A stretch of 64,000 nucleotides of DNA, taken from contig CAJQUW010011541.1 in the NCBI GenBank assembly GCA_907163375.1, positions 62,001-126,000 on the forward strand, given 5' to 3'. Positions 28,250 to 39,972 of the stretch are shown in pieces. Below the pieces are notes generated by a model that did not search any database, had not been told where the DNA came from, and saw only the letters and a list, made by a program, of their open reading frames with translations. Both the position numbers and the translations under genes were made by a program. The DNA is from Prostheceraeus crozeri. Its lineage: Eukaryota > Platyhelminthes > Polycladida > Euryleptidae. Within the stretch, counting starts at the first letter, position 1. Each line of letters begins with the position of its first letter.

Positions 28250-29577
28250 GCGGGTCGATTTGTGGTGGCCGAATCCAGTCCGCGAGATCTGCGTTGGCTT
28301 GCCTTTACCTAACCACATGTAATAAGCAATAACAACTACTCAGATGACGAAGCTTACCTAGATTGAGTCCACTGAATGTCAATTTTGTAAACGTAGATAT
28401 CGGGATTCAGGTTGATTGTACCTCAAACAAGTTGAAATCTTGAATACAATGGATAATAACAATCATACCCAGTGGTATTCAAAACTATCGTAGATGAGGT
28501 TCATTATATTCTGCTCCTAAATTCTGATGTCTGAAACCAGCAAAAATACATAAGCGAATTAAGATAGAAAAACGCAGACAAACTGTGAGCAATGATGTAA
28601 AACATAAACCATGTAGAGCTCTATAACGACACATAATAGAGAAGTATATGACACAGAAATGAGCATTAATTTATTGTAAGATGAAAGGTGATAATTATAT
28701 CTAAATTATTTTTATATTTTATCATTCCAATAATTTACAACAGCACGAGTTAATCGACGACAACACATTTTCCCACGGTGGGCAACATGCCGTTAAAGCA
28801 GAAAGTCCGATGAATTTGATATTTAATTTAAAATGATTTCTCCTTTAGCTGAAATGAATAACAACGTACCGCAAGATAGTTTACTTACACATCCAAACCA
28901 ACCATGTAGTGAAACATTCAAACCTGTGACTTATTTTCAAAGTTTGCGACTTGTTGCCAAACATGGTTGAGAAGGGAAGAACGTGGTACCGGCGGAAATT
29001 CACATTTCAATTCACACCAACAAAATAATACTTAAAGCCGAGCTATTACTAGTACAAATCCGCTAGAAAATTCTCATCCCTTAAATATTAGAAAAAAATT
29101 TTCATTCCTATTCACGAACTTATATTTTAGATAAAGCTTATTGTAATGACAGCCGACCTCCTGCATGCTGACTTGATCACGGGAATAACCCAATGCTGCT
29201 AAAATCAAAACATTCGGAGGCAATGACAAGAATAGCCTTACAACATATTTACACATTACAAAATACTGTCGATCACACACTAGGTGACACATCCCACGCT
29301 CAATCACGCGTAATTCACGCGTAATTACACATGACCCCAAACATCCGTGCCTATGCGGGATATTGCTGCAATATAAGTTATATAAGTTAGTATAGTTGGC
29401 AGTCCTGTTATATAGACTTTGCGTCTCATGTGTCTGCATGTATCAGAGGCTAGACAATGTGATAGGACCTCAATTTCATGCTCAGGGAAGACAGAACATG
29501 CTTAGCGGTTCATCCGTGGTTCAAGCGGCAGCGCAGACAACCGTAGACGCCGCGCAAACTATAAACGCTCGCCCGCG
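28250..29577. other. Repeat-rich left flank of Polinton 2, no gene
   Basis: About 28620-28895 is repeated, diverged, in direct orientation at about 51500-51770 beyond Polinton 2 (shared CCAATAATTTACAACAGCAC and CCCACGGTGG). ACATTCGGAGGCA at 29208 recurs at 51258. The stretch 29278-29345 is the reverse complement of 50283-50345. These are older repeats into which Polinton 2 inserted. No coding frame is supported. Confidence 0.55.
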
Positions 29578-29583
29578 CGTATT

Positions 29584-29922
29584 AGTAGTGAAAACTGTGC
29601 CCTACTTGCGACGGATAGGTACATGGATAGGTACATGTAAAATTTAGTGTTATCAATAGGTACATGGATAGGTACATGTATAATTTAGTTATCGATAGGA
29701 ACATGGATAGGTACATGTATAATTCAGTGTTATGAATAGGAACTTGTAAGAGATCTGTTTTACTGGATAGGTACATGTGTTTGGTACACTCAGTTGAGTA
29801 CACTGTGTTTCGGAACGTCTATGATCGAACTTGTGTGGTTTGGTTCTGAGCACTTGGGTACGTACCGATAGACGTCCGTTGTTTGATTTTGAATGGGTTT
29901 GCTCAATTGCGACTATTGTGAC
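29584..29922. repeat. Polinton 2 left terminal inverted repeat
   Basis: 339 bases matching the inverse of 49831-50181, the length difference coming from internal repeats. It holds tandem GGATAGGTACATGTATAATT-type units and the palindrome-rich stretch CTCAGTTGAGTACACTGTG. It is preceded by CGTATT. Confidence 0.92.
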
Positions 29923-30058
29923 AATTATTTTTAATGTAGCACTATTTAGATGTGAAACTTTACTGTGCAGTTATGATTTAGTTACTCCCCAATAAGAAAA
30001 CCAATTCCAGAACTATGTTTAAAATGAAAAGACAAGAGATTTACAATGTAAGTTTAAT

Positions 30059-30349
30059 TTAAGCGTGAAAAATAAATGACGGGTACAAATCACGTCCCTC
30101 AGGCGACTCCATGATCTTCAGGAAGTCATCACACCACTCATGAAATGTCTGATTTTTACTAAAGTCATGGTCACACTCGTGTACCGGACACTTCACCGGT
30201 AGTCCACTCCGCCTTTGAAGTGCTGACACAGTCAAGGTTTTCCAAAGGGCCACTTTGCAGCCGCAAGAGAGATGCACGGTCATATCCAACTGACCTCCCA
30301 TAATGACTTGGCTGTCATTTTGAAAATAAAATAGTGGTTTTGAGGACAT
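30059..30349 (-). CDS. Small zinc-binding-type protein
   Basis: 96 residues, not assigned to a named family. The middle reads LSCGCKVALWKTLTVSALQR and then VKCPVHECDHDF. The C-x-C, then C-P-x-x-x-C-x-H spacing suggests a RING-like or other zinc fold. It has its own TATA box on the minus strand (CTATATAAAGG at 30405-30415, about 60 bases upstream of the ATG) and is transcribed away from the gene at 30574. It is the first leftward gene inside the left terminal repeat. A regulatory or host-interaction role would be guesswork. Confidence 0.55.
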   Translation of the reverse strand: MSSKPLFYFQNDSQVIMGGQLDMTVHLSCGCKVALWKTLTVSALQRRSGLPVKCPVHECDHDFSKNQTFHEWCDDFLKIMESPEGRDLYPSFIFHA

Positions 30350-30404
30350 GCTTCTTGTTATGGAACGTTGAGGACAAGTACTTAACAGTTTGGAACAATG
30401 ACAT

Positions 30405-30490
30405 CCTTTATATAGTTATATATATTCTTTAGGGAAGTTCGGTACCTCTCTGATTGGCTGTTAGGATTTCCTTTGTTTAAAAAGTATATA
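30405..30490. promoter_or_regulatory. Divergent pair of TATA-box promoters
   Basis: Minus-strand CTATATAAAGG (30405-30415) faces the gene ending at 30059; plus-strand TATATAA (30484-30490) faces the gene at 30574. Both are canonical boxes at plausible distances from the start codons. Confidence 0.6.
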
Positions 30491-30573
30491 AGTCCGAGGT
30501 TTGTACCAATTCTTATCAAAGGTTCTAATCCTCACGTTTACAAGTTACAATTGTTTTAAATCTACAAGTCATA

Positions 30574-31035
30574 ATGGATCGCAAACAGAAAGCCGCAGTT
30601 GAGAACGGTACTGCTGATCGTACCACTTCGCCAGTGGAACGTACCAATACACCTCCCCAATCTCCGATGGAGCGATCGACAACACCAAACGAGCCGGTGG
30701 TGTTCACCCAAGCCCCTGCATCGCCCGACTACTCGAGTGATGAAGATATTGACGTATCAATCGAGACGATGCGTCACATGAATAAGAAGTCCATGCGAAC
30801 GCCACTCTATGGAAGAGTCACGGTCAAAGTCAAGAACGCCCCGAGAAAGTACCACACGAAACGGGTCTTCATGCGAATGGAGCCGAACGAGCGGAACCTC
30901 ACAACCGCTCTCGAATTTTCGGTCATCGACCGTGACACACCACGTCGCTGTCCCTGTGCGCCCAAAAAGACCAGGATCCATGTGCAAGTGGACTTGAAAA
31001 AACTTGTACCCTTTCCTTACCTTGATGATATTTAG
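30574..31035 (+). CDS. Unknown Polinton 2 protein with disordered acidic N terminus
   Basis: 153 residues, no recognised family. The first 55 residues are Thr/Pro/Ser-rich and disordered (TTSPVERTNTPPQSP), ending in an acidic casein-kinase-like site (PDYSSDEDIDVS). The rest is basic and beta-like (LYGRVTVKVKNAPRKYHTKR, IHVQVDLKKLVPF). A TATA box lies 84 bases upstream of the ATG. Codon use and the open frame look like a real gene. The disordered acidic region plus a basic domain would suit a nucleic-acid or regulatory protein, but that is a guess. Confidence 0.55.
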   Translation: MDRKQKAAVENGTADRTTSPVERTNTPPQSPMERSTTPNEPVVFTQAPASPDYSSDEDIDVSIETMRHMNKKSMRTPLYGRVTVKVKNAPRKYHTKRVFMRMEPNERNLTTALEFSVIDRDTPRRCPCAPKKTRIHVQVDLKKLVPFPYLDDI

Positions 31036-31905
31036 TGTGTTTTTTTTCTTAATCTCTTCATTTAATATTCATTTGTATATATGAACAAACTTGTTTTATC
31101 ATTTCACAGATCGGTCTTCAATTAAGGTCTGAATGGGAAAGGGGAACAACTATCTACAATTAATGATGTTCAATAACTGAATTGAAACAAAAAATCAAAT
31201 ATGAAGACTTCAACTTGAAATAAATAGGAACATATAACTTTTAAAGAAACAGTTATGTTGTTAATTTTAAAATGCTTGTAGCAGTCCAGGATGATATCAT
31301 ACATGTGTCATACACGACACCATAAGAATGAGAATGAAAAGACCTTTAGAATGATATAAGGTATGTACCTATTCGATGGGAAAATCCTAGTTGTATGCAA
31401 CTGTATGCAAGCAGACAAATGTTAGATTTTTAAATTCACTAAGTTTTTAGCCCATTCTTTAAAGACATGTAGCTCTCTAGTTATATGTCATACATGTGTC
31501 ATACAATACACCATTAGAATCAGCATGAAAAGAGCATTCGAATGATATATTGTATGTACCCATTTGATGAAAAAATCCTAGTTGTATGCATCTGTATGCA
31601 ACTTGAAAAAATTCCAAGTTTTTTTACAAAAATGACTAAGTTTACAAATTTTCAAAGTTAAAGTTTTACAACCAAAAATGACCATAATATACAAACCTCT
31701 ACACTTGACCTTGACCTTAGACCTGACCTTGACCTTTGACCTTCATACACTTCATACACGGCGGGGGGGGCCTCAAAATTTCTCGGGCGCTTTGCCCCCT
31801 CGAAATTTTTCGGATTATAGGTTAAATAAATTTTCTCATCCGCTTCGCGCACTCGAAAATTTATTTACCCATGGGTTCCGGGTGCCATAGATACTCTTCT
31901 TGCTT
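31036..31905. other. Non-coding interval with a ~120-bp direct repeat
   Basis: A block starting TCATACATGTGTCATACA at 31297 recurs at 31488 (191 bases apart). Both copies run through AATCCTAGTTGTATGCA to the end of a TGTATGCAA stretch. From 31705 there is a CTTGACCTTGACC simple repeat. No credible gene. Confidence 0.65.
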
Positions 31906-32035
31906 CCCTAACCCTAACCTTAACCCTAACCCTAACCTTAACCCTAACCCTAACCCTAACCCTAACCCTAACCCTAACCTTAACCCTAACCCTAACCTTA
32001 ACCCTAAACCTAACCCTAACCCTTAACCCTAACCT
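31906..32035. repeat. Interstitial telomeric repeat inside Polinton 2
   Basis: About 130 bases of CCCTAA units (the TTAGGG complement) with variants CCTTAA and CCTAAA, in one orientation. This is the standard animal telomere hexamer, placed inside the transposon between its genes, not at a chromosome end. Confidence 0.92.
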
Positions 32036-32040
32036 AGTAT

Positions 32041-32145
32041 TTTAATTTGATTATTTGAATTTTGGCGCGAAATTCAAATTTTCGAAAAAGTCTTTAAATT
32101 TGATTATTCGAATTTTGGCGCGAAATTTGAATTTTCGAAATTTAG
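32041..32145. repeat. Two copies of a ~52-bp unit with a GGCGCG centre
   Basis: Units start near 32041 and 32093, each reading TTTGATTATT then GAATTTTGGCGCGAAATT. The GAATTT...AAATTC parts form a near-palindrome around GGCGCG. Function unknown. Confidence 0.65.
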
Positions 32146-32454
32146 CGCTTAATTCAAATTTTAATGTTCTATTCAAACCACACGTTTTATATCTTCAAAT
32201 ATGAATCATTATATGACTATTAATAATAACATGTATATCAAATAATACATCAGTCCATCAGTTCATATTACTTTGAATTCACTCTACTGTTTACATGTAG
32301 AAATCTTTCAACACATATGATGGCACTTCCATTTCTAAGGTTAAAAATAAACCAGCTGTTCCAATTCTTGTTTGAGTTATCAATTTTGTTTAACCGTACC
32401 AATTCCAGGATGTGATGTCATAAGGTCTTTGTTCATAGTTGCTTTGTCAATTTC

Positions 32455-32566
32455 ATATATAAAGAAGTTGCACACAACGAATTTTCACTCATTTTCAAAT
32501 TATTCAGTGTCCATAACAGACGTCGTTCTTCGTTCCTCCGTTCTCCGGTTCTTATTACAATTCTGA
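32455..32566 (+). promoter_or_regulatory. TATA promoter and untranslated first exon of the spliced gene
   Basis: TATATAAAG at 32455-32463 is followed by a probable start around 32486 and a donor at 32566/32567 (TGAA|GTGAGT). The matching acceptor is CCTCTACAG ending at 33199, two bases before the ATG at 33202. The implied intron is 33 bases over 600. Confidence 0.5.
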
Positions 32567-33201
32567 AGTGAGTTTCATTGTCATGTTGTGCTACTTTATA
32601 GGATATTCGGGAGTAGGAACATTATTAAGTTTTTATAACCAAATAGCTTTAAATATAGAAGCTTGGGTTTTTAGGATAGGAACACTTTATGTTATATTAT
32701 TAACCATGTTTTTTTTAATTTTTCATCCTATATTAAGTCACTGAGCGAGAGACATGAATATATCAGTTTAAATGTAAGTGTATTTGAATCAACAAGATTT
32801 TCACAGTTTGTAAATAAATAAAAAGATACCTAAATAAAGCCTTCATCCATTTTAAATATTCAGTCTGTCATCTGCTAACAGATGTATAAAATTCAAGCTT
32901 GTTTAATTAAACCAATTGAGAAGTGGTTCAAATTTTCGAAATCTCATTTTTATTCTGTTATTATTTCGAAATTAAATAATGATTAATCAGCTGCTTCCAA
33001 ATTTTATGTCTTTTTATGAACAAACCCTTTTCGAATAAATATCTAATTTTCGACTTTCGGTTTCAATTTCAAATTTTATTTCTTCTTAAGATTTGTCAAA
33101 TATTAATTTAGTACTTAATAAAGGTTTGAAGATGGTACATAAATGATTTCTCATTTAAAAAGAGATTAAATTATAATAAAAATTTTTTATCCTCTACAGA
33201 A

Positions 33202-35127
33202 ATGGTTCGACAAGAAAGCATCGCACGGCAACGTCTCATCTTCCATTTCTGTGAGACTTACCAACTGCCCGTTCGACATGCGAACAAAAGCGGGCATAAG
33301 GAATGCTCCTTCCGAGAGGACTGCACCTACCTCTACTGTCTCACGTGTAAGAGGTATGAAAAGAGCGATGCAAAGGTGAATAGTGAACCCGCGAAAGTCT
33401 CAAAAGTCGCGAGTTCCTAAGGGGAAAGTTCCTAAGTCTCGGGAGTTCATCGATGAGACTTTTAGTGATTGTGAGGTGAGTGCCATCAATTCTACATGCT
33501 AGTTTCAACGGATAACTGGCTCACAGCAGAAAAATAAAAAAATACTACTTCATTATGTATGAAATGATTATATGTTGTTAAACATTTCAGGATGTACTGA
33601 TGCCCCCACCGAAAGGAGCCAAAGTGTTGGTTCAGAAGAAACTGTTCGCTAAAGATGTAAGTATTTATTGACTAATTTAATTATTTCTATACATAAAGTA
33701 AATCAACATTGCTTAAACATTTCAGAGTGAGCTACCTCACCCGACAAAGACTAACGAGGATATAGTGGCCGAAAAATTGCGAAATGTAAGCATTTCAGTT
33801 ATTTATTAGTTCTCAATGTGAAATTAAACATGAATTTTTTCTACTTTCAGCTGTTTCCTAGTGTTCAAAGCTGCCTAAAAATTCCGCCCTTACCTTCACC
33901 GAGGAGCAGACTACCTTCGAGTCCCGTAAGTGTCATTACATAGGTCTCAGTCAACAATAACTGAAAATGCATCAAGTATTTTTAAAAACATACATACTTC
34001 GTCAATGAGTTGCAAACATGTCATCATATTTTTCGTTGCAGTCTATGCGATCTCTGTCGCTGAAGAAGCATCACAGAAGCTTCTTGTCTACGCCGGCGAC
34101 AACAACGTCGGTAGAGGACAATGAGGAGAAACCGTATTCAATTCGCGAGTCATCGGAGGATTTGGACTCCTCATCCGAGGATGAAGCCACTACTTCAGCG
34201 ACTTCATCTCCGACGTCCTCTTCCGACGAAGATGATGATTCTGATGTACATGTAAGTATATGACTGGTTAACTGAATGCGTGCAGAATTGTTTTCATTAA
34301 AATTTATTTTAAAACACACTTGATTATTAATATATTCGTCTACAATTGATTAATTCATCTTTCAGAATGATTCGGTGACTCCTAACAAGGCGAGTGGATC
34401 CGATCAAGAAACCGCAATCCAGCAGGAGGTAAGAGGAATTCACATTTGTATCTAATTAATGTCAAAAAATGGTAAATGGATGATAAACAATTGTTCCTTT
34501 CAATTACAGGACTCCGTGATGTTTGCGTCTCAAGCGGAGATCTCATTTTCCAACATCCGGGCGTCTCCTAGCTGGAATGTCCACCTACCATTGTCGCCGA
34601 TGATGACATTGGTCCCATCCTCAGCAGCTGATATCCCAGTCCCAGCTCCTTCACCTCCAACACCTATCCCAGCCGCAGCTCCTTCCTCTCCAACACCTCC
34701 TATCCCAGCCGCAGCTCCTTCCTCTCCAACACCTCCTATCCCAGCCGCAGTTCCTAAGGCTCCTCTCCCAGTACGCGAGTACAACGTAGACCTTGACGCA
34801 ACGACGGAGGAGGAGGACATCGTAAGCAAGTTACGGCGGTGTCAAGAGCGATTAAAACAGTCCGAGGCTCGCGAGGCTCAGTTAATGGAGGACAACAGAG
34901 GTTTGGTTGAGTCCTTACAAAATATAACTCAATCAAACCTCCTGTTGGCCTCACAAGTAACAAATAGCCAACGACACGACAAAGAGACCTTAGTCCACGT
35001 CGAGTGTAGCAATAACACCATCCGTAGGCTAAGACTGACGCGGATGGACAATTTGGGTGGCTGCAGTGAAAGCTGTAGCCACTTGAAACTATATCACAGT
35101 GGCATCGTGAAATGCGTGAAGTTGTAA
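33202..35127 (+). CDS. Multi-exon gene of unknown function inside Polinton 2
   Basis: The coding exons I infer are 33202-33472, 33591-33656, 33726-33785, 33851-33925, 34042-34251, 34366-34428 and 34510-35127. Every intron has GT/AG ends, is 65-118 bases long, and joins in phase 0. The N terminus is Cys/His-rich (HFCETY, HKECSFREDCTYLYCLTC), perhaps zinc-binding. The middle is Ser/acidic (SSEDLDSSSEDEATTSATSS). Next is a Pro/Ala repeat (SPTPPIPAAAP twice), then a coiled coil (IVSKLRRCQERLKQSEAREA). The first exon needs a one-base frame change near 33390, or use of an alternative donor at 33375 (GCAAAG|GTGAAT), which also keeps phase 0. No family recognised. Splicing implies nuclear transcription by host polymerase. 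Confidence 0.65.
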
Positions 35128-35222
35128 CTTATTTTTACTTTTGAAAAAAAATAGATTGCTTTAAATTTTATGTTTTCTCTTTGCAACAGATCGGAACATA
35201 TGGTATTGGCTGGTGATGACGC

Positions 35223-35254
35223 TGACGTCATTAGATGGTAGATGTATATAAGGG
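35223..35254 (+). promoter_or_regulatory. CRE-like site and TATA box before PolB
   Basis: TGACGTCA (35223-35230), a perfect CRE/ATF palindrome, is followed by GTATATAAGGG (35244-35254), 30 bases before the ATG at 35284. This predicts a very short leader. Confidence 0.6.
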
Positions 35255-35283
35255 CTTGCTAATTTCAATCCTCATCAATAATC

Positions 35284-38200
35284 ATGGTTGTCTGTACCAA
35301 GTGTGGAAAAGTGTTCACTCTCATAGGCAATTTGCAACGACATGAAAAATTTTGTAAGTTAGGAAAAACATATCAATGTAGCAAGTGTCCATATAAGACG
35401 AATAGGATGGATAATCTTAAGAGGCATAAACTTGTATGCAATAATAAACCGAATGATAGCATAACAGAGTCAAATTCAAATAATCAAAATAGATCTACTT
35501 CTAAGCCAACAACCAGCGCTTCAACTAACATACAAAACTTTATGCAATACTGCTCTCGGTGTGGCAAAACGTATAACTCTATAAGTAGATTTCGACAGCA
35601 TATGAATGTACATAACACAAATAGTGAGATGAATATGCATAATAACTATGGAACTGTTAGTCTCAGTGAAAGCGCACTCAATGGCCATGCACGTGTGTAA
35701 GATATCACGCCAACAACACCTACTGTGGACATAACATCATTCTTAGAAAGCATGCGTTCCATGTTAGGGAATTTAGTGTCTGACTTACTAAGGAGCTATC
35801 AATTGCGCGGTCGTCTGATTGCACAAATTCGTTATGTCCGTTCTAATCCTCAAGAAGAAGAAACTTTTCTCGCACACTTTACCTCATCATCCTCAAACTA
35901 TATTTATGACTATGATGCTTGGTTTCAGGATCATCTAAATAGTCTAATAAATCATATTGAAGCCTTCACAAAAAAGGGTAGCAATTGGATTATAGATGAT
36001 GTACAAAATATAGAGTTCAATGTAATAACAAGTCCAATACTGTCAGGTGGACAATCATTTCCTCTACCAAAGAAGTTAAAAAACTCTAAAGCTGTCATTA
36101 ATGTTAATTCAAATGCAAATGATTGCTTCCTATATACAGTTTTATCAATATTGCATTATAATGAAGTACCTTATTCAAGGAATGAAGTAAAATCATATAG
36201 TGAGTGGACATCTGAGCTAAATATAGAAGGCATTTCCACACCAGTATCAATCAAAGATATTCCAAAATTTGAGAAAAATAATGATATTAAAATTAAAATT
36301 CACTTTTATGAAAATGGACTCAAAGGTGTTCGTTACAATAGTAACTTTACTGGTAGGCAAACGTTTAATATTTTGCTAATTCTAAACAATGGAGCAGCAC
36401 ACTATTGTGGAATTCCAAAGCTGTCAAGATTGCATAGGAGAACTTTAAAAAGACATAAATACTTCTGCAAAAGATGCACTCAGTCATTCACATATAAAAC
36501 AACACTAGAACGACACTTCCAATTTTGCATTCGAGGAAAAGCACAAATATGCCATCGGATCTAAAAGTACTAACAAGTAGCATGGAATATCAACTAAGTC
36601 CTCCTTTAGTAATTTATGCAGATATAGAGTGCTACATTGATAATAAAATACATAAACCTGCGGCCATTGGAGCTTATCATGTCTGGCATAATGCCCTTCA
36701 ATCAAAATTTGAAAACAAGTATTACCTCTTTGAGGGAGAAAATTGTATTATTAGTTTCTTGCACCACTTAGAAACTGTAGCCAAGACTTATATGACAACC
36801 AATGTGCAACAACTAGGCAGCCAATGTCACTGTCAGCGGATGAAAAAGCACGCCATGAGAATGCAGAATGTTGCAACAAATGTAAATCAAAATTCAGCGA
36901 TGAAGTCATAAAAGTTCGTGATCATGATCATATCACCGGACGATATAGGCAAACATTATGTAGGAAATGCAATCTCCGGTTAAGACTTAACAGACGGGAG
37001 CTCCCCATATTTTTCCACAATTTTAAAAATTATGATAGCCACATCGTTTGCTATAAAGCGATTGGAAGAATGAAGTCTTGGAAATTAGATGTTGTAGCAG
37101 GAACTGCTGAAAAATATATAACTTTATCCGCCAGTGTCCCTGTAAATGAATACAAAGGGAAGACAGTATACTTTAAACTAAAATTCTTAGACTCATATCA
37201 ATTTCTAAGTGCATCCTTGAGTGAATTAGCCAAGGGCTTGCAAACGTATGAGCATGTAGAGACATTAAGGGTAGAATTTCCACAATTAAGTGATAATGTT
37301 TTATATCAGAAGGGAGTGTTTCCATATTCATACTTCAAAAACTTAAACACGTTGATGGAAGACTGTCTACCACCACAATTTGAATTCTATAATGAGCTTA
37401 CTCGTGAGCACTGTTCCGATAGTGAATATGAACACGCTAACAAGGCATGGATTGAATTTAATTGTAGCACATTTGGTGATTACATGCTGGCATATCTGAA
37501 GTTAGATGTTTTATTGTTGGCAGACATATTTGAAGTGTTTAGAGCATTGAGTCAACGTGAGGATGAAGTCGACCCTGTACATTTTGTCAGTCTCCCACAT
37601 CTTAGCTTTACCTCAGCACTAAATTTCTCTTCCAATGATCCCCCACACTACATACAAGATGAAAATATGTACAATCTATTTGAACGAGGAATTAGAGGGG
37701 GTATGACTTTCACCAACATTCACCGAGTGCGTGCACGCATTGAAGAATTAGGAAATAATACACATGAAAGTCGACATTTGACCTACTTAGATGTTAATAA
37801 CCTTTAAGGTTCTTCACTCAGTAGAAATCTACCCCACTCAAATTTCAAATGGTTAAATGAAAGTGAATTAGATAATTTTTTAAATGAAGAAAATGTTCAA
37901 AATATAGATGATGATGGTGAAATCGGCTACATTTTTGATTTAGATTTAGAGTATCCTGCAGCTATTCATGATGACACTGCCGATTTCCCATTAGCTCCAG
38001 AAATGCAGATGATTGAAAAGAGAATGTTTTCACACTATGTGAAAATCTATATGAAAAAGTAAGACCAAATACACATTTTTCTTCTATCAAGAAACTTCTG
38101 CTCCATCAATTTGATAGGGAAAATTATGTAGTCCACTATTCAATTTTAAAATTTTACTTGACCATGGGCATGAGAATCAAGAAGATTCATAGTGGCATAA

Positions 38201-39132
38201 AATTCACACAAAAGCCTTGGTTAAAAACATACATTGATATGAACTCTCAAAAGAGGGCTCAATCAAACACTGACTTCGAAAAGTCATTCTACAAATTGAA
38301 AAATAATTCTTTATATGGTAAAACAATGGAAAATGTAAGGAGAAGGAAAAAATTTAAACTAGTCAACAATGAAAAACAACTACTGAAATTGTCAAATCAT
38401 CCTCTCTATGTTCAACTCAAAATATTTGATGAAGATCTGGTTGGTATGGAAATGTACAAACCTTCAATAGTTTTAAATAAATTAATATATGTTGGTCAAG
38501 CAGTACTTGATTATAGTAAGTTGGAAATGTATCAATTATATTACAATGATCTAAAAGGGTGTCCACTGATAAATAGAACGCGGCTTTGTGGAGGTGATAC
38601 CGACAGTTTCTTCCTATGTTTATACACATCACCATCTGTCCGTCTGGAAGATATACTTCTATACTTCGGTGAAAAGTTTGACTCTTCAAACTATGATAGT
38701 CATCACCGACTATACTCAACTACAAACAAAGCTAGATTAGGTTGTTTTAAGGATGAGTGTGCTGGAAAGTTGCTTGAGGAAATGATCCTACTAAAACCGA
38801 AAATGTATTCAATGAAATATCTAGACTCTACGAATCATAGCATCAAACGTGCAAAAGGAATTCAGAGAGCAGCAGTTAAAAAATTTAAACATGATGACTA
38901 TAGGAGTGTCTATTATAGTGAGAATGATACAACTGAAGATATGACAATTATAAATTCAAAAAATCACATAGTTAGCACAAAATCATTTAGGAAGCGAGGT
39001 CTTTCACTTTGGGAGGATAAGCGCTGTTGGCTAGATAAAAATTTATCATTACCATATGGACACTACAGCCTAGGTCTTCCCCCACCGTCGAAGAGAAGGA
39101 GATGCCTTCCTGTCACAGGTGATGTAGAATAA
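35284..39132 (+). pseudogene. Protein-primed family B DNA polymerase with N-terminal zinc fingers, broken
   Basis: The N terminus has C2H2-type fingers (CTKCGKVFTLIGNLQRHEKF; CSRCGKTYNSISRFRQHMNV). Then comes the Polinton-type pre-polymerase region (NDCFLYTVLSILHY, IPKFEKNNDIKI). ExoI is at YADIEC, a Zn-type insert has CNKC with DHDHITGRYR, ExoII is FFHNFKNYDSH and ExoIII YLKLDVLLLADIFEVFR. Motif A is at about 37793 (YLDVNNL), motif B KNNSLYGKTMENVRRR, motif C GGDTDSF. The C terminus is complete. Lesions: TAA 35698-35700, frameshifts near 36540, 36870 and 38050, and TAA 37805-37807 inside motif A. Length about 1,280 codons, normal for the family. It is dead, although all domains are present. 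Confidence 0.9.
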
Positions 39133-39411
39133 GTCTAAATAAAAACAATATAATATTCCACTTGTAATAGATCTTGCGATTGCTGCATCTTCCGACATGT
39201 AGCAACACTTACTAATACATAAGTAGTCTTACTAAAATTGAAATTTCTACATCTTTCCGATATGTAGAAATGATTACTAATAAATAGGTAGTCCTAATGT
39301 GAATGAATATGTGAAGAATTTGTACTCAACATCATTCCGATATGTTGAGCTAATAAAATAACAAACTTTAGGCAAACATTAAACCTAAATTTGAAACATA
39401 GCTTTCGGAAC

Positions 39412-39972
39412 ATGCCTCATTACATTAGAACATGGAAACTTAGTGACGTTCAAAACGTTCACATAACAAATTCTAAAAGAATAGCATTTCGTCATTCAAT
39501 AGCAAATAGTGATCGAAAACATCGTGGCGTTTGCATTAGTATTGACCCATTTCCTTCACTGAAAGACTTTGCGGATCTCATTGACAACCATAAGACTCGG
39601 ATCAAGATTCCTCTCGATGACAAGATATGGATAAAGTGTGATTCATCAGTCAAACTATGCGTCTGTTCACCAAAACGTGAAGATGTTGAATATCGATTTT
39701 TTCGTTTCAGTGACGTCACATGGGAAACCTTTACAAGGGAGATACTACCACAGATAACGTCATTCATTAAAGATGGAGGACATCAAACGGTTGGAAGTTG
39801 TAAATCGGATGTTAACTACAAAAGCAAAGTCAAAACTCAATCTACAAGAGATCGAGAGGAATATACCCAACCGAAAACAATGGTTACTGATAAAACGCAA
39901 ATTGAAGCCGACAACGAGCTTACATCTTGGAAGACCCTCAATGTTAACATGGAGGATTCAGAGGAAGGATAG
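39412..39972 (+). CDS. Unknown Polinton 2 protein overlapping the TBP-like gene
   Basis: I take ATG at 39412 (MPHYIRTWKLSDVQNVHITN). It is about 186 residues, no family recognised. The first two thirds look globular (FPSLKDFADLIDNHKTRIKI, KIWIKCDSSVKLCVCSPKRE, WETFTREILPQITSF). The last third is polar and overlaps the next gene by 200 bases in another frame. Either the two genes truly overlap or the tail is an artefact of a lost stop. Spacing behind PolB and the shared direction suggest it belongs to the rightward early-type set. Confidence 0.5.
   Translation: MPHYIRTWKLSDVQNVHITNSKRIAFRHSIANSDRKHRGVCISIDPFPSLKDFADLIDNHKTRIKIPLDDKIWIKCDSSVKLCVCSPKREDVEYRFFRFSDVTWETFTREILPQITSFIKDGGHQTVGSCKSDVNYKSKVKTQSTRDREEYTQPKTMVTDKTQIEADNELTSWKTLNVNMEDSEEG

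Noticed and set aside
34071-34319. Acidic antisense frame opposite the spliced gene
   Set aside because: It mirrors the Ser/Asp-rich exon on the plus strand, which has proper splice sites.
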